From positions 124,001 through 188,000 of the forward strand of contig JAKRSH010000014.1 of the NCBI GenBank assembly GCA_022402465.1: a DNA stretch of 64,000 nt. Direction: 5' to 3'. The first letter of the stretch is position 1, and the number at the start of each line of letters is the position of its first letter. Shown piece by piece: positions 8,817 through 17,604 of the stretch. Origin of the DNA: Leptospiraceae bacterium. GTDB lineage: Bacteria > Spirochaetota > Leptospiria > Leptospirales > Leptospiraceae. Under the pieces are notes generated by a model. That model had not been told where the DNA came from and searched no databases. It saw only the letters and a program-made list of their open reading frames with translations. Both the position numbers and the translations under genes were made by a program.

Positions 8817-8833
8817 GTGGGATTGAATCCCAC
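8817..8833. repeat. Perfect 17-nt palindrome (operator-like)
   Basis: GTGGGATT and AATCCCAC form 8-bp arms around a single central base, about 155 bp upstream of the adenylate cyclase start. The odd centre and lack of a loop argue for a dimeric protein-binding site rather than an RNA hairpin. The regulator is unknown. Confidence 0.55.
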
Positions 8834-8987
8834 ACTTCACCACTATTTCAATCCCTCAATGATTTTTTCGATTCCAATAAAAAATCCATCTACTTTATTA
8901 TGTAGTTAGAATGAAAACTTTGGAATCTAGGCAAGTACGCCCTAAATTGAATCTTATTTTGAAATTATTAGCTTCGAGGTTGACTCT

Positions 8988-10853
8988 ATGATTCGTTCCC
9001 TTTCGGATTTTCTTACTATCTATCCGTGGGAACCAGAGTGGCTAGCCCAAGGGAAGCCTTTGGACTATCTCTGGGATTTTGAGCTACCAGAACCTAGCGA
9101 AGAACTTTGGCCTTGGTTGATAGATACATCCTCTTTCAACAAAAGAATCGGCGTCCCAGAGATGCAATATACAGAAAAAGACGGCAAACTCTTCGGAACC
9201 TCAGTGAATGCGGGCATTTTGATGGAATGGGAAGAGGTTCCATGGGAGTGGGAATATTTAAGAGGCTTAAATAATGCAAGAATTTACTCTAAGGGTCTTG
9301 CAAAATATGTTAGGTCTAGATACATTTTGTACCCTAATGAAACTGGAACCAAACTCTTAGTCTATTTCGGATGGATACCTCGAGGTATTCTTGGCAAATC
9401 CATACTACCATTTGGTATGAAGAAATTGTATTCCGATTATAAAAAGGGATTAACGGATGTTATAAGTGATATTAGAAGAAAAAGAGAGTATAGTTCCTTT
9501 GGATCCAATGAATATACATTCAAAAAAGATAATATTGAATTATTTTCAAAATCCTATCCTACGAAATTAATTCAGATCTCGGAAGAATTATTAAAAAGAA
9601 AATGCAATCCTGAAATTATCCAAAAAACGATTGAATATGTTTTAACAGAAGATGACAACAATCTTTATAGAATTCGAGTAAAACAACTTGCGAAAGAATG
9701 GAATTACAATCTCACCGAAATCTTGCTAGTCTTCTTACATGGTTGTCGAATTGGACTATTTACTCTCTCTTGGGATGTTATATGCCCACATTGTCGAGGA
9801 GTTCGAACAGAAGCGAAGCACTTAGGTGATCTTAGAGATATGGATTCTTGCGATGTATGCCAGATAGATTTTGATGCAACTCAGGCTAATTCTATAGAAG
9901 TTGCCTTTCATGTTCATCCTTCTGTTCGCGAAGTACAGAAAAGATTTTTTTGTGCTGCAGAGCCATCTACCAAGCAACATATTTTCATGCAAAAATATCT
10001 TTCCCCTGATAAACAAACAGAAGCTATTCTTGAATTAGGAGAAGGAACGTATCGATTTCGAACAATAGGTGAGAAAAACTTTTCTATAGCTGAACTTACA
10101 GACGAGGATGGAATAGAAAATTTAGAATGGTCACCCAATAGTTTGCACAATGAATTCAAAATTAAAAATCATTCCAAAATTCAGATGATCAATCCAACAA
10201 ATCAAAAATTAGGATTTATAATTGAATCTAGAAAGGAAGATCAAAATGTTTTACGGCCTGCTGATCTTTTTAACCTACAAGAGTTTCGCGACCTATTCAA
10301 TGAAGAGTCTTTGGCTCATGGGCTATCTTTAGATATTGGTGTACAGACTATTTTATTTACTGATATTGTTGGCTCAACTAAACTATATAGTAAATTAGGT
10401 GATGCAAAAGCCTTTGATAAAGTAAGGCATCATTTTATTCAAGTGTATAGAATTATTCAGGAAAGCGATGGCGCTGTAATTAAAACGATAGGTGATGCCG
10501 TGATGGCATCTTTTCCCTCTTCCTTAAAGGGCTTGCAAGCATCTCAAAACCTTCAAGAATATTTTAAAGATGATTCTGATCCAAGTATACTAAAAATTAG
10601 AACTACTTTGCATACTGGTCCATGTCTTGCTGTGAATTTAAATTCAAATATTGATTATTTTGGAAATACTGTTAACTTAGCCGCCAAACTTCAAAAAGAT
10701 GCGAATGCGAGAGAAATTGTTTTTACGGAATCTATTTTTAGAGATAAAGAAGTAAGAAACTATTTGCTTGAGAATGGTATCAAACTTAGAAGATTAGAGT
10801 TTTTGCAGGAATGGAATAAGGAAACAATTCGAATTTATAAAATGAAGGCATGA
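8988..10853 (+). CDS. Adenylate/guanylate cyclase with DUF5939-like N-terminus and zinc ribbon
   Basis: A 621-residue, apparently cytoplasmic protein. Residues 1-260 form a tryptophan-rich domain of the DUF5939 type found with class III cyclases in spirochaetes. A helical linker leads to a zinc-ribbon-like CPHC...CDVC pair (about 264-290). The class III cyclase catalytic domain occupies about 450-610: TILFTDIVGSTKL carries the first metal-binding Asp, KTIGDAVMASF the second, and DYFGNTVNLAAKL the transition-state Asn region. It would make cyclic AMP (or GMP). No transmembrane segment is seen, so the input is likely a cytoplasmic ligand, redox or metal state. It ends next to a bidirectional terminator. 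Confidence 0.9.
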   Translation: MIRSLSDFLTIYPWEPEWLAQGKPLDYLWDFELPEPSEELWPWLIDTSSFNKRIGVPEMQYTEKDGKLFGTSVNAGILMEWEEVPWEWEYLRGLNNARIYSKGLAKYVRSRYILYPNETGTKLLVYFGWIPRGILGKSILPFGMKKLYSDYKKGLTDVISDIRRKREYSSFGSNEYTFKKDNIELFSKSYPTKLIQISEELLKRKCNPEIIQKTIEYVLTEDDNNLYRIRVKQLAKEWNYNLTEILLVFLHGCRIGLFTLSWDVICPHCRGVRTEAKHLGDLRDMDSCDVCQIDFDATQANSIEVAFHVHPSVREVQKRFFCAAEPSTKQHIFMQKYLSPDKQTEAILELGEGTYRFRTIGEKNFSIAELTDEDGIENLEWSPNSLHNEFKIKNHSKIQMINPTNQKLGFIIESRKEDQNVLRPADLFNLQEFRDLFNEESLAHGLSLDIGVQTILFTDIVGSTKLYSKLGDAKAFDKVRHHFIQVYRIIQESDGAVIKTIGDAVMASFPSSLKGLQASQNLQEYFKDDSDPSILKIRTTLHTGPCLAVNLNSNIDYFGNTVNLAAKLQKDANAREIVFTESIFRDKEVRNYLLENGIKLRRLEFLQEWNKETIRIYKMKA

Positions 10854-10858
10854 GGAAA

Positions 10859-10878
10859 GGTGTGAGTCTTCTCACACC
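10859..10878. terminator. Hairpin between convergent cyclase and phasin-like genes
   Basis: A perfect 8-bp stem (GGTGTGAG/CTCACACC, 4-nt loop) lies 5 bp after the cyclase stop and 18 bp before the end of the convergent gene. T-runs are short on both sides, so it is a moderate bidirectional terminator. Confidence 0.65.
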
Positions 10879-10896
10879 CATTTGAAAGTAAGATTT

Positions 10897-11178
10897 TTAA
10901 GACTTTTTTTTATCTTTTTCTTTGTTTAGCAATCCTTCGATGTTTTCTTTAATCTCATCAAATTTTACAATACCCCAAGCTGCACCAATTTTGACTTTGA
11001 GAGCATTGTCGCTGTAATCTTGCTCGCCTTCATTTTTGTATTTTTCAAAAGAACCAGCCAATTGGTCTTTTTTATTCGTAAGATTGGACATCAGTTTGTC
11101 CCAAACTTCTTGGGAGGTTTTGACTGCTCCGATTCCTACATTAATTATATCTTCTAATTTGTTCGCATCATTTGCCAT
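10897..11178 (-). CDS. Phasin-like small coiled-coil protein
   Basis: A 93-residue, almost entirely helical, charged protein (MANDANKLEDIINVGIGAVK at the start, a KDKKKS tail). The pattern of an amphipathic N-terminal helix and a heptad-containing body matches the phasin/PhaI-related family associated with polyhydroxyalkanoate granules, although a cytoplasmic stress role is also possible. I chose the ATG at 11178; a longer frame begins at 11199 but adds only MHCKNSF. A consensus TTGACA lies at 11212-11207 on the gene strand, but the -10 candidates (AAAATA and similar) are poor and would leave almost no leader. Confidence 0.75.
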   Translation of the reverse strand: MANDANKLEDIINVGIGAVKTSQEVWDKLMSNLTNKKDQLAGSFEKYKNEGEQDYSDNALKVKIGAAWGIVKFDEIKENIEGLLNKEKDKKKS

Positions 11179-11277
11179 AAAACTATTTTTGCAGTGCACA
11201 AATTTTTGTCAAGCTGGATATCGAAAATTTATTTCTTCTGAAAACGAATTTCCAAATAAAGAATTGAACACTTTTCC

Positions 11278-12372
11278 ATGAAACCATCTCCTAGATACAT
11301 GAGATCTAGACCTTTTATTTTACCCATTTTGTTATGCAATTTCATGTTTCTTGCATTTTGTTCCCAGCCAATCGCTGAGATTCGACCCTTAGGCAAACAA
11401 TCTTGTCAAAAAATTTCTGGAACTCCTGGCCCTGAAGATTTTGAATTGATACGATTGAAAAATCAAACTCAAATGATCATTAGTTCTCATGATAGAAGAA
11501 ATTTTGACTCCAATGGAAAATTATATAAAATAAATTTGGAGCCCAATGGCTTAGCCAAATCTAAGCTTAATTCTAGTTATCTGGTAGAACCTTTGAATGT
11601 AGATCGATATCCAGAAAATTTCAAGCCTCATGGAATTTCAAGTTCTTTTAAGAATGGTAAACTTAGATTGTATGTTATATCTCATCCGAATCTTAAGGAT
11701 AAAATGAATACAATTGAGATTTTTGAACTTGGAAATGAGAATACATTTTCATGGAAATATATAGGTGAATTGGTCAATGAAAAACTTAGTCATCCTAATG
11801 ATCTTTATGCACTTCCCGAAGAAAGACTATTGATTTCAAACGATGGTGATTCCGTGAATGCTGTTTTATTTTTTATAAATTTTATATTTAAAAGAGCAAC
11901 CGCAGAAATTACATATTATGAAAATGGAAAGTACTATATCGCTGATGAAAGAGTTCCATTTGGAAATGGTATCTATTATGAGGAGCTTGAGTCTGAAAAG
12001 CGGTTGTATAGATCTTCTCATTTAGACAAATCAATTTATGTTTATGATGTTAAATGGATAGAAAATTATCAACCTATGTTAACACTTAAATTCAAAATTC
12101 CTTTCGATGGTGGCCCTGACAATATTATGAAAAATGAATATGGGTTCTTTGTGACTACACATCCATCAAATCTAGCTTTCTTAAACCATGTAAAATCAGC
12201 TGAAAACTATGCGCCCTCAATGATTTATAAAATTGAAAATTTAACAAATACTAAATTAATTTATTCTAATGAAGGCAAAGAAATTTCTGCAGCTAGTACA
12301 GCCGTTGCCTACAAAAATAAATTGTTCATTGCTCAAGTATTTGAAGAATTTATATTAGCCTGCGATATATAA
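11278..12372 (+). CDS. Paraoxonase/arylesterase-like lipoprotein (beta-propeller)
   Basis: A 364-residue putative lipoprotein (signal peptide about 12-28, lipobox FLAFC). The mature part carries the spaced motifs of the serum paraoxonase/SMP-30-like six-bladed propeller: GPEDFELI (compare GAEDxE), FKPHGIS, HPNDLYAL, FGNGIYYEELES and FDGGPDNI. The Glu, Asn and Asp of these motifs would bind calcium. Family members hydrolyse lactones and aryl esters; the substrate here is unknown. The last 40 bp overlap the 3' end of the convergent response-regulator gene, leaving no room for a terminator. Confidence 0.75.
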   Translation: MKPSPRYMRSRPFILPILLCNFMFLAFCSQPIAEIRPLGKQSCQKISGTPGPEDFELIRLKNQTQMIISSHDRRNFDSNGKLYKINLEPNGLAKSKLNSSYLVEPLNVDRYPENFKPHGISSSFKNGKLRLYVISHPNLKDKMNTIEIFELGNENTFSWKYIGELVNEKLSHPNDLYALPEERLLISNDGDSVNAVLFFINFIFKRATAEITYYENGKYYIADERVPFGNGIYYEELESEKRLYRSSHLDKSIYVYDVKWIENYQPMLTLKFKIPFDGGPDNIMKNEYGFFVTTHPSNLAFLNHVKSAENYAPSMIYKIENLTNTKLIYSNEGKEISAASTAVAYKNKLFIAQVFEEFILACDI

Positions 12373-13253
12373 CTAATTGCTTCAACCAAACTGCCGTTGC
12401 CATGATAAATTACCTTGTCAAAGCTAATTGTTTTGGCAATAAGTATTCCTCTACCTGAACTAAGAAATAAATTTTCTTCTTGGGCGGATTTGTTTTGGAT
12501 ATTATTAAAATCAAATCCTTTTCCAAAATCTTCAATCCATAGATGAATTTCATTTTCTTTCTTCTCATAAATGACTTTAATGATTTTTTGATTGTATTCT
12601 GGTAATTTTATTCTTCTATGAATTTCTTCATTGTATCTATCTTCTTCTTGCCATATCTTCTTTTGATCGAAACCTATTTCTAACTTACCATGTTCTATAG
12701 CATTGTTCATTAATTCCATAATCCCTGTTAAAACTTTGTTGGGCTCAGGATAAGTATTAGATAAAACAGGCGCGAGTTCTAGAACATCACTGAAATCAGA
12801 TATAAAAAAAACACCTTCGGAGAGATAACGCATTACCTTTTTACTTAAGACGAGTTCTTCTTTGGCTTTCTTGAGACGAAAATAATTATCAACCGCTGAA
12901 TTCACAATAGAGATTAATAATTTCTTAGAATAAGGTTTGGTAAGGTAATAGAAAGCTCCAGATTCAATGCCTTCTATTACTTCAGTATGCGAATTTAAAG
13001 CAGTTTGTAGAATAACAGGAATATCTCTTAGGCTTCGATCTGATTTTATAAACTTAAGAACTTCAATACCGTCTAATTCAGGCATCAATCTATCTAATAT
13101 TATAGCTGCAAATTCAATCTTCCTTTGAATTAAAATCCCCCATGCTTGCATTCCGTTGGTAGCCTTAGTTAAAATATATCCGCTACCCTCCAAGGATTCT
13201 TCAATGATTCGTAAATTTAATTCTTCATCATCTACAATGAGTAGATTAATCAT
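12333..13253 (-). CDS. Response regulator with C-terminal GHKL ATPase domain
   Basis: A 306-residue two-domain protein. Residues 1-120 are a receiver (acidic Asp8-Asp9, phospho-acceptor Asp54 in ILDRLMPELDG, Thr84, Lys106). A linker follows (about 125-165), then a GHKL/HATPase_c domain of the anti-sigma or RsbW type (N-box ELMNNAIEHG, G1-like EDFGKGFDF, G2-like SGRGILIAKTI). The combination suggests a phosphorylation-controlled serine kinase or anti-sigma switch rather than a DNA-binding regulator. Its start overlaps the end of the sensor-kinase gene by 8 bp, so the pair is co-translated. The STAS protein at 40 kb could be a distant partner, but nothing links them directly. Confidence 0.85.
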   Translation of the reverse strand: MINLLIVDDEELNLRIIEESLEGSGYILTKATNGMQAWGILIQRKIEFAAIILDRLMPELDGIEVLKFIKSDRSLRDIPVILQTALNSHTEVIEGIESGAFYYLTKPYSKKLLISIVNSAVDNYFRLKKAKEELVLSKKVMRYLSEGVFFISDFSDVLELAPVLSNTYPEPNKVLTGIMELMNNAIEHGKLEIGFDQKKIWQEEDRYNEEIHRRIKLPEYNQKIIKVIYEKKENEIHLWIEDFGKGFDFNNIQNKSAQEENLFLSSGRGILIAKTISFDKVIYHGNGSLVEAISYISQANINSSNT

Positions 13254-15240
13254 TTTGTTTTACATCTTCTTTTAATTTTAATGAAACCAAATTTGTTTTT
13301 ACTTTAGGTAAAATGACATAGAACTCTGCCCCACCTTTACTATGGTTTTTGGCAAAAATAATTCCTTGATGGTTGTTAACAATTTCTCTACTTATTGATA
13401 ATCCCAAACCCGTACCACCTGTTCCGAGTTTGACTTTGCTTCCTTGGCGAAACTTTTCAAAAATCAACTCAGCCTCATCCTGAAGTATACCTTGTCCGAA
13501 ATCTCGAACAAGGAATCCAATTCCATCAAAGGAATCTTTTTCCGATCGATGAAAATTGCCATTTATAAATTCTAGTTCTATTCTTGAATTTTTCTGACTA
13601 AATCTTATCGAGTTATATAAAATATTGCGTATAACCTGCGCTATCTTGCATCTATCGAAATACAATTCTGTCGGAAAATCAGGAAACTTGAAATCCAATA
13701 TTAAACTATTCTGATCTAACATGGCATTCATCTCTTCGACAACTTCTTTACAAACTGAGCATAAACTTGAATTTGAAAATTCGAATTTTTCATTCCCTGA
13801 TTCTAATTTAGAAAGATCTAGGACATTTGTCATAAGTTTATAAAGTCTTTCAACCGAATCTAATATTATTTCAAAATATTCTTTAATTTTAATAGTATCA
13901 TTTTTCTCTAATCTTTCCTTTCCTAATTCTGCAAAGCTCATGATAGCATGAATTGGTGTCTTGAGTTCATGAGAAACATTTGCAAGAAAGTAAGATTTAG
14001 CTTGGTTTGCTTTTTCTGCTTTTTCTTTGGCGATTCTTAATTCATTTGTTTGAGCTGCAACAATTCCTTCAATATTATTGAGAAGCTTTTGTAACTCTGA
14101 CTTTTGTGTGATAAGTTCTAATTCGGTTTGCTTTCGTAAGGTAATGTCTTGGTTGAGCCCAAGCATTTGAATAGGCTTCCCTAACTTATCTCTCTTAATC
14201 TTTCCTTTGCTTAGGATATACTTAACCCTATTGTCGGGCATCAAAAATCTGTATTCCATATAAAAATTATCTAAACTCTCCAAAGACTTATATATCTCAG
14301 CAAGAACCATTTTCTGATCATCAGGATGAATAATTTTTAATACAGATTTGGGAACACTATAATGTTCTATATCAGTAACTTCTGCTATACTAAAGAACTC
14401 ATCAGTATAAGTCACTTTATTATTAACTAAATCCCAAAAGAATGAATAGACCATAGCTATCCTTTGGGTTTCTAATAGCATTTTTTCTTTTTCAATTATT
14501 CTATTTTGAATTTCTACCTTTTCAGTAATTTCCCTTATAATTAAAATAATTTGATCATTAAATAAAGGAAAGAATCTTGCTTCGAAGTATCTAATTGTTT
14601 TATTAAACTCCAATTGATATTCCATTGTAACAAGATGTTTTTTTAAAATAGTTTCCTTTATGCATTCCTTAATTTTTACATTTAATTTGGTCGGAAGAAA
14701 AGTTTCTATTTTTCGATTGAGAAAATCTTCTCTTGGAATATACATATCAGATAATATAGCAGATTTATAATCTAGTACGAAACCTTCCGCATTTAGCCTA
14801 AAATATATGTCGGGAATTGCATCAAAGATTGCCTTCAGCTCATTGTTCTTTTCATTCAAATCTTCCCTTGACCTTACATCTTCTGTAACATCTAGAAAGA
14901 CAATAATTGCTTGTTTATCATTTTGTTCTGAATCCGAAATGGGAAATGCATAATTCTCAAAATAAATCTTTAGAGGATTTGTATTTATGCTACATTTGAA
15001 TTTGGTGTGGTGGTTGAATTCGAAAATAGGAACTAAATCATCTTTCATATTTGGAAATAAATTATAAATATTCTTTCCATTTATACCATCTAGAGTCGTT
15101 TCTAAATAGCGATTCGTTCCTTGGGTTTCTATAATAAGTCCTTCTCTATTGATTCGAATAATAAAGAGCGGGACATAATTGTATAAACCATGTAAAATTT
15201 CGGCCTCATATGAGTTTGATAGCGTACGAAAAGAAGCCAT
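13246..15240 (-). CDS. Multi-PAS sensor histidine kinase
   Basis: A 664-residue kinase with no obvious membrane segment. It has about three PAS domains (about 15-115, 130-250 and 265-385; the last has a PAC-like end, LGLNQDITLRKQ). A coiled coil leads to the HisKA H-box LANVSHELKTPIHAIMSF (about 425). The ATPase lobe follows: N-box QVIRNILYNSIRFSQ, RDFGQGI and GTGGTGLGLSISREI. It would autophosphorylate on the H-box His and pass phosphate to the overlapping response regulator downstream. Multiple PAS domains point to redox, gas, light or small-ligand sensing. It is divergent from pyrD across 89 bp. Confidence 0.93.
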   Translation of the reverse strand: MASFRTLSNSYEAEILHGLYNYVPLFIIRINREGLIIETQGTNRYLETTLDGINGKNIYNLFPNMKDDLVPIFEFNHHTKFKCSINTNPLKIYFENYAFPISDSEQNDKQAIIVFLDVTEDVRSREDLNEKNNELKAIFDAIPDIYFRLNAEGFVLDYKSAILSDMYIPREDFLNRKIETFLPTKLNVKIKECIKETILKKHLVTMEYQLEFNKTIRYFEARFFPLFNDQIILIIREITEKVEIQNRIIEKEKMLLETQRIAMVYSFFWDLVNNKVTYTDEFFSIAEVTDIEHYSVPKSVLKIIHPDDQKMVLAEIYKSLESLDNFYMEYRFLMPDNRVKYILSKGKIKRDKLGKPIQMLGLNQDITLRKQTELELITQKSELQKLLNNIEGIVAAQTNELRIAKEKAEKANQAKSYFLANVSHELKTPIHAIMSFAELGKERLEKNDTIKIKEYFEIILDSVERLYKLMTNVLDLSKLESGNEKFEFSNSSLCSVCKEVVEEMNAMLDQNSLILDFKFPDFPTELYFDRCKIAQVIRNILYNSIRFSQKNSRIELEFINGNFHRSEKDSFDGIGFLVRDFGQGILQDEAELIFEKFRQGSKVKLGTGGTGLGLSISREIVNNHQGIIFAKNHSKGGAEFYVILPKVKTNLVSLKLKEDVKQND

Positions 15241-15329
15241 GGATCATATATATCTGAAATTTCCAAGATTGCAAGTTGTTTTAAACGTAATAGATTGAAA
15301 AAGATTGGCAATTTTATAAATTAGCACAA

Positions 15330-16409
15330 GTGAATCGAAATACTATTTATGATCTTTTCTTAAAGCCACTGTTCTTTCGTCTTTCTCCAGAAAATGCGCA
15401 TCAACTTTCGCATGGACTACTAGAATTAGGAGATAAAATTCCTTTTTTCTTTCCTACCTTGCAAGCCTTAACTACGTACGAAAGTTCTAGATTAGAATCC
15501 AAGGTTTTGGGACTTAGTTTCAAAAATCCTCTCGGCATGGCGGCAGGTTTTGATAAGACAGGCGAACTCTATCCATTTTTAAGCCGGCTGGGATTTGGTC
15601 ATGTAGAAATCGGTACGGTCACAGGGGAGGCTCAAGCAGGAAATCCTCAACCAAGATTATTTCGCTATCCTAAAGTAAATGCACTGATAAATCGTATGGG
15701 TTTTAATAATCCAGGCGCTGAGCAAATGGCTAGGACCTTGCATTCACAAAAGAAAAGTATCATTCGAGGAATTAACGCAGGTAAGACTAAGCTCGTAAAC
15801 ATAGAATACTCAGCCAAAGACTATGCAAAGTCTTTTCACCTCTTACAAAAGTACTCAGATTATGGTGTAATTAACATAAGTTCCCCTAATACTCCTGGCC
15901 TAAGGAGTCTTCAGACTAGGGAAACTTATAAAAAATTAATCAATGATATTAAATCAGAATTAGGTGAAGATTTCAAAATTCCAATCCTCGTTAAATTTGC
16001 ACCTGATCTCACTGAAACAGAACTCATAGATAACTTGGAAGAGACAGTAAATTTAAATTTGTCGGGTGTTATTTTAACAAATACAACCTTGGATAAATCT
16101 TCTCTTGGAATAGATAATCCTGAAGAAGGTGGTTTATCTGGTAGACCACTTAAAGAAAAAGCAAATCATTTTACAAAGATTGCCTTCCAACACTTGAAAG
16201 GAAAACTTCCCATCATTGGTGTCGGTGGAATTGAATCAGGCAAAGATGCTCTTGAAAGAATTCAATCAGGAGCAAGCCTAGTTCAAATTTATACTGGATA
16301 TATATATAAAGGTCCATTTTTACCGTATGATATTTGTAAGACGATTGATGATTATTTAAAATCAAACAATAAAACATCTATCTCAGAAATAATAGGCGAA
16401 AAAGTATGA
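15330..16409 (+). CDS. pyrD: Dihydroorotate dehydrogenase (quinone), class 2
   Basis: A 359-residue FMN enzyme that oxidises dihydroorotate to orotate in pyrimidine synthesis and passes electrons to quinone. The N-terminal amphipathic helical segment (FLKPLFFRLSPENAHQLSH) is the class 2 membrane-binding extension. NPLGMAAGFDKTGE, GTVTGEAQAGNPQPR and NRMGFNNPGAEQM are the substrate and FMN motifs. The catalytic base Ser is in INISSPNTPGLR, and FMN phosphate is bound at GVGGIESG. The start is GTG. The next gene overlaps by 4 bp (ATGA), so the two are coupled. Confidence 0.96.
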   Translation: MNRNTIYDLFLKPLFFRLSPENAHQLSHGLLELGDKIPFFFPTLQALTTYESSRLESKVLGLSFKNPLGMAAGFDKTGELYPFLSRLGFGHVEIGTVTGEAQAGNPQPRLFRYPKVNALINRMGFNNPGAEQMARTLHSQKKSIIRGINAGKTKLVNIEYSAKDYAKSFHLLQKYSDYGVINISSPNTPGLRSLQTRETYKKLINDIKSELGEDFKIPILVKFAPDLTETELIDNLEETVNLNLSGVILTNTTLDKSSLGIDNPEEGGLSGRPLKEKANHFTKIAFQHLKGKLPIIGVGGIESGKDALERIQSGASLVQIYTGYIYKGPFLPYDICKTIDDYLKSNNKTSISEIIGEKV

Positions 16410-17599
16410 GTGATCCTACAAATTGCCAACACTTCGGAATTTGTGGTGGATGCACTTTGCTTAAGACAAAATATCCCTCCCAGATTAAATCAAAAGAAAC
16501 TGAAATAAATAAATTGTTTCAATCTTATAGAAAGCTAACAATTCATCCCATGCTTCCAAGCCCAGAACCGTTCTTCTATCGCCACAAGGTTCAGATGCCT
16601 TTTGGTAGACGAAAGATAGGACACAAAACTCTGGTTACAGTAGGACTTCATGATGTAGATAAAAAATTTATCGTAGACCAGGCTGAATGTAAGATACAAG
16701 ATCCTGGACTAACAAAAGCAGCTCAGGCTATTCGTTTATGGGCAAGAAAGGAGAATTTAAATCCATACAATGAGAAAACTGGTTGGGGTTTACTGCGACA
16801 TGTAGTATTAAGAAAATCGCATTCAACGGGAGAAATTTTGGTTGGAATTGTAAGCTCGGAAGGCAATTGGCCTAGGCAGAAAGATGTATCTAAATCTTTA
16901 TTTTCCCATCTTCGCGATGCCCTTGGAAAGAATGGCAACTTTGGTAAGTTAGTTGGTATTGTACAAAATACAAATAGTAGAAAAACTAATATGGTAATTG
17001 GAAAAGAAACAAATTTACTCTGGGGACGCCCTTATCTTCTTGAAAAAATAGGAAACTACCAATTCAAAGTTGGCATCAATACTTTTATCCAAGTAAATCC
17101 TTACCAAATCCCTACTCTGTACAACCTTGTAAAAGAACAAATTCCGCCTAATGCAAATGTAATAGATACCTATGCAGGTATGGGAACCATTGGAATTTGG
17201 ATTTCCAAACAAGCAAGGAATGTTGTCTGCATAGAAGAAAATCCAGATTCCTTTCGAGCTGGTATTGATTCAACAAAAATGAACCAAGTTAAAAATGTTA
17301 AAATGAAAAAAGGAAGAACTTCTGACTTACTGCCACAGCTTTTAACAGAAAGTGAGACTGATGTATTAATCTTAGATCCACCACGAATTGGGGTAGATGA
17401 GAAAAGTTTATTTGCTATTAATGAAAATCCTCCAGCCAAAGTAGTTTATGTTTCTTGTGATCCAATCACTCTGCAAAGAGATGTCGGGATTTTATCAAAA
17501 AGTTTTTATCTGACGGATATTTATCCAGTTGATTTATTTCCACAGACAAATCATATCGAAAGCGTTGCTATTTTAGAAAGGAAAAAGAACAAGGATTGA
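16406..17599 (+). CDS. TrmA/RlmD-family RNA (uracil-5-)-methyltransferase
   Basis: A 397-residue SAM-dependent enzyme that would convert a specific uridine to 5-methyluridine in rRNA or tRNA. An N-terminal Fe-S motif ([10 protein letters not shown], plus a further Cys near 95) is characteristic of the RumA/RlmD group. The SAM site is in [13 protein letters not shown], the Asp-Pro-Pro motif is LDPPRIG, and the catalytic Cys is in [12 protein letters not shown] near the C-terminus. There is no N-terminal TRAM domain, unlike E. coli RlmD. Which uridine is modified (23S U1939, U747 or a tRNA site) cannot be decided from sequence alone. Confidence 0.9.
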   Translation: MSDPTNCQHFGICGGCTLLKTKYPSQIKSKETEINKLFQSYRKLTIHPMLPSPEPFFYRHKVQMPFGRRKIGHKTLVTVGLHDVDKKFIVDQAECKIQDPGLTKAAQAIRLWARKENLNPYNEKTGWGLLRHVVLRKSHSTGEILVGIVSSEGNWPRQKDVSKSLFSHLRDALGKNGNFGKLVGIVQNTNSRKTNMVIGKETNLLWGRPYLLEKIGNYQFKVGINTFIQVNPYQIPTLYNLVKEQIPPNANVIDTYAGMGTIGIWISKQARNVVCIEENPDSFRAGIDSTKMNQVKNVKMKKGRTSDLLPQLLTESETDVLILDPPRIGVDEKSLFAINENPPAKVVYVSCDPITLQRDVGILSKSFYLTDIYPVDLFPQTNHIESVAILERKKNKD

Positions 17600-17604
17600 T
17601 TCCC

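Larger units (their letters stand above)
8633..8987. other. 355-bp divergent intergenic control region
   Basis: The gap separates the minus-strand lipoprotein gene from the plus-strand adenylate cyclase. It contains no credible open reading frame. From left to right it holds the lipoprotein ribosome binding site, the tandem TTGTTACAGG repeats (8732-8752), a more GC-rich stretch (about 8780-8833), a perfect 17-nt palindrome (8817-8833) and an AT-rich leader before the cyclase start. No strong ribosome binding site precedes the cyclase ATG. Confidence 0.6.
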
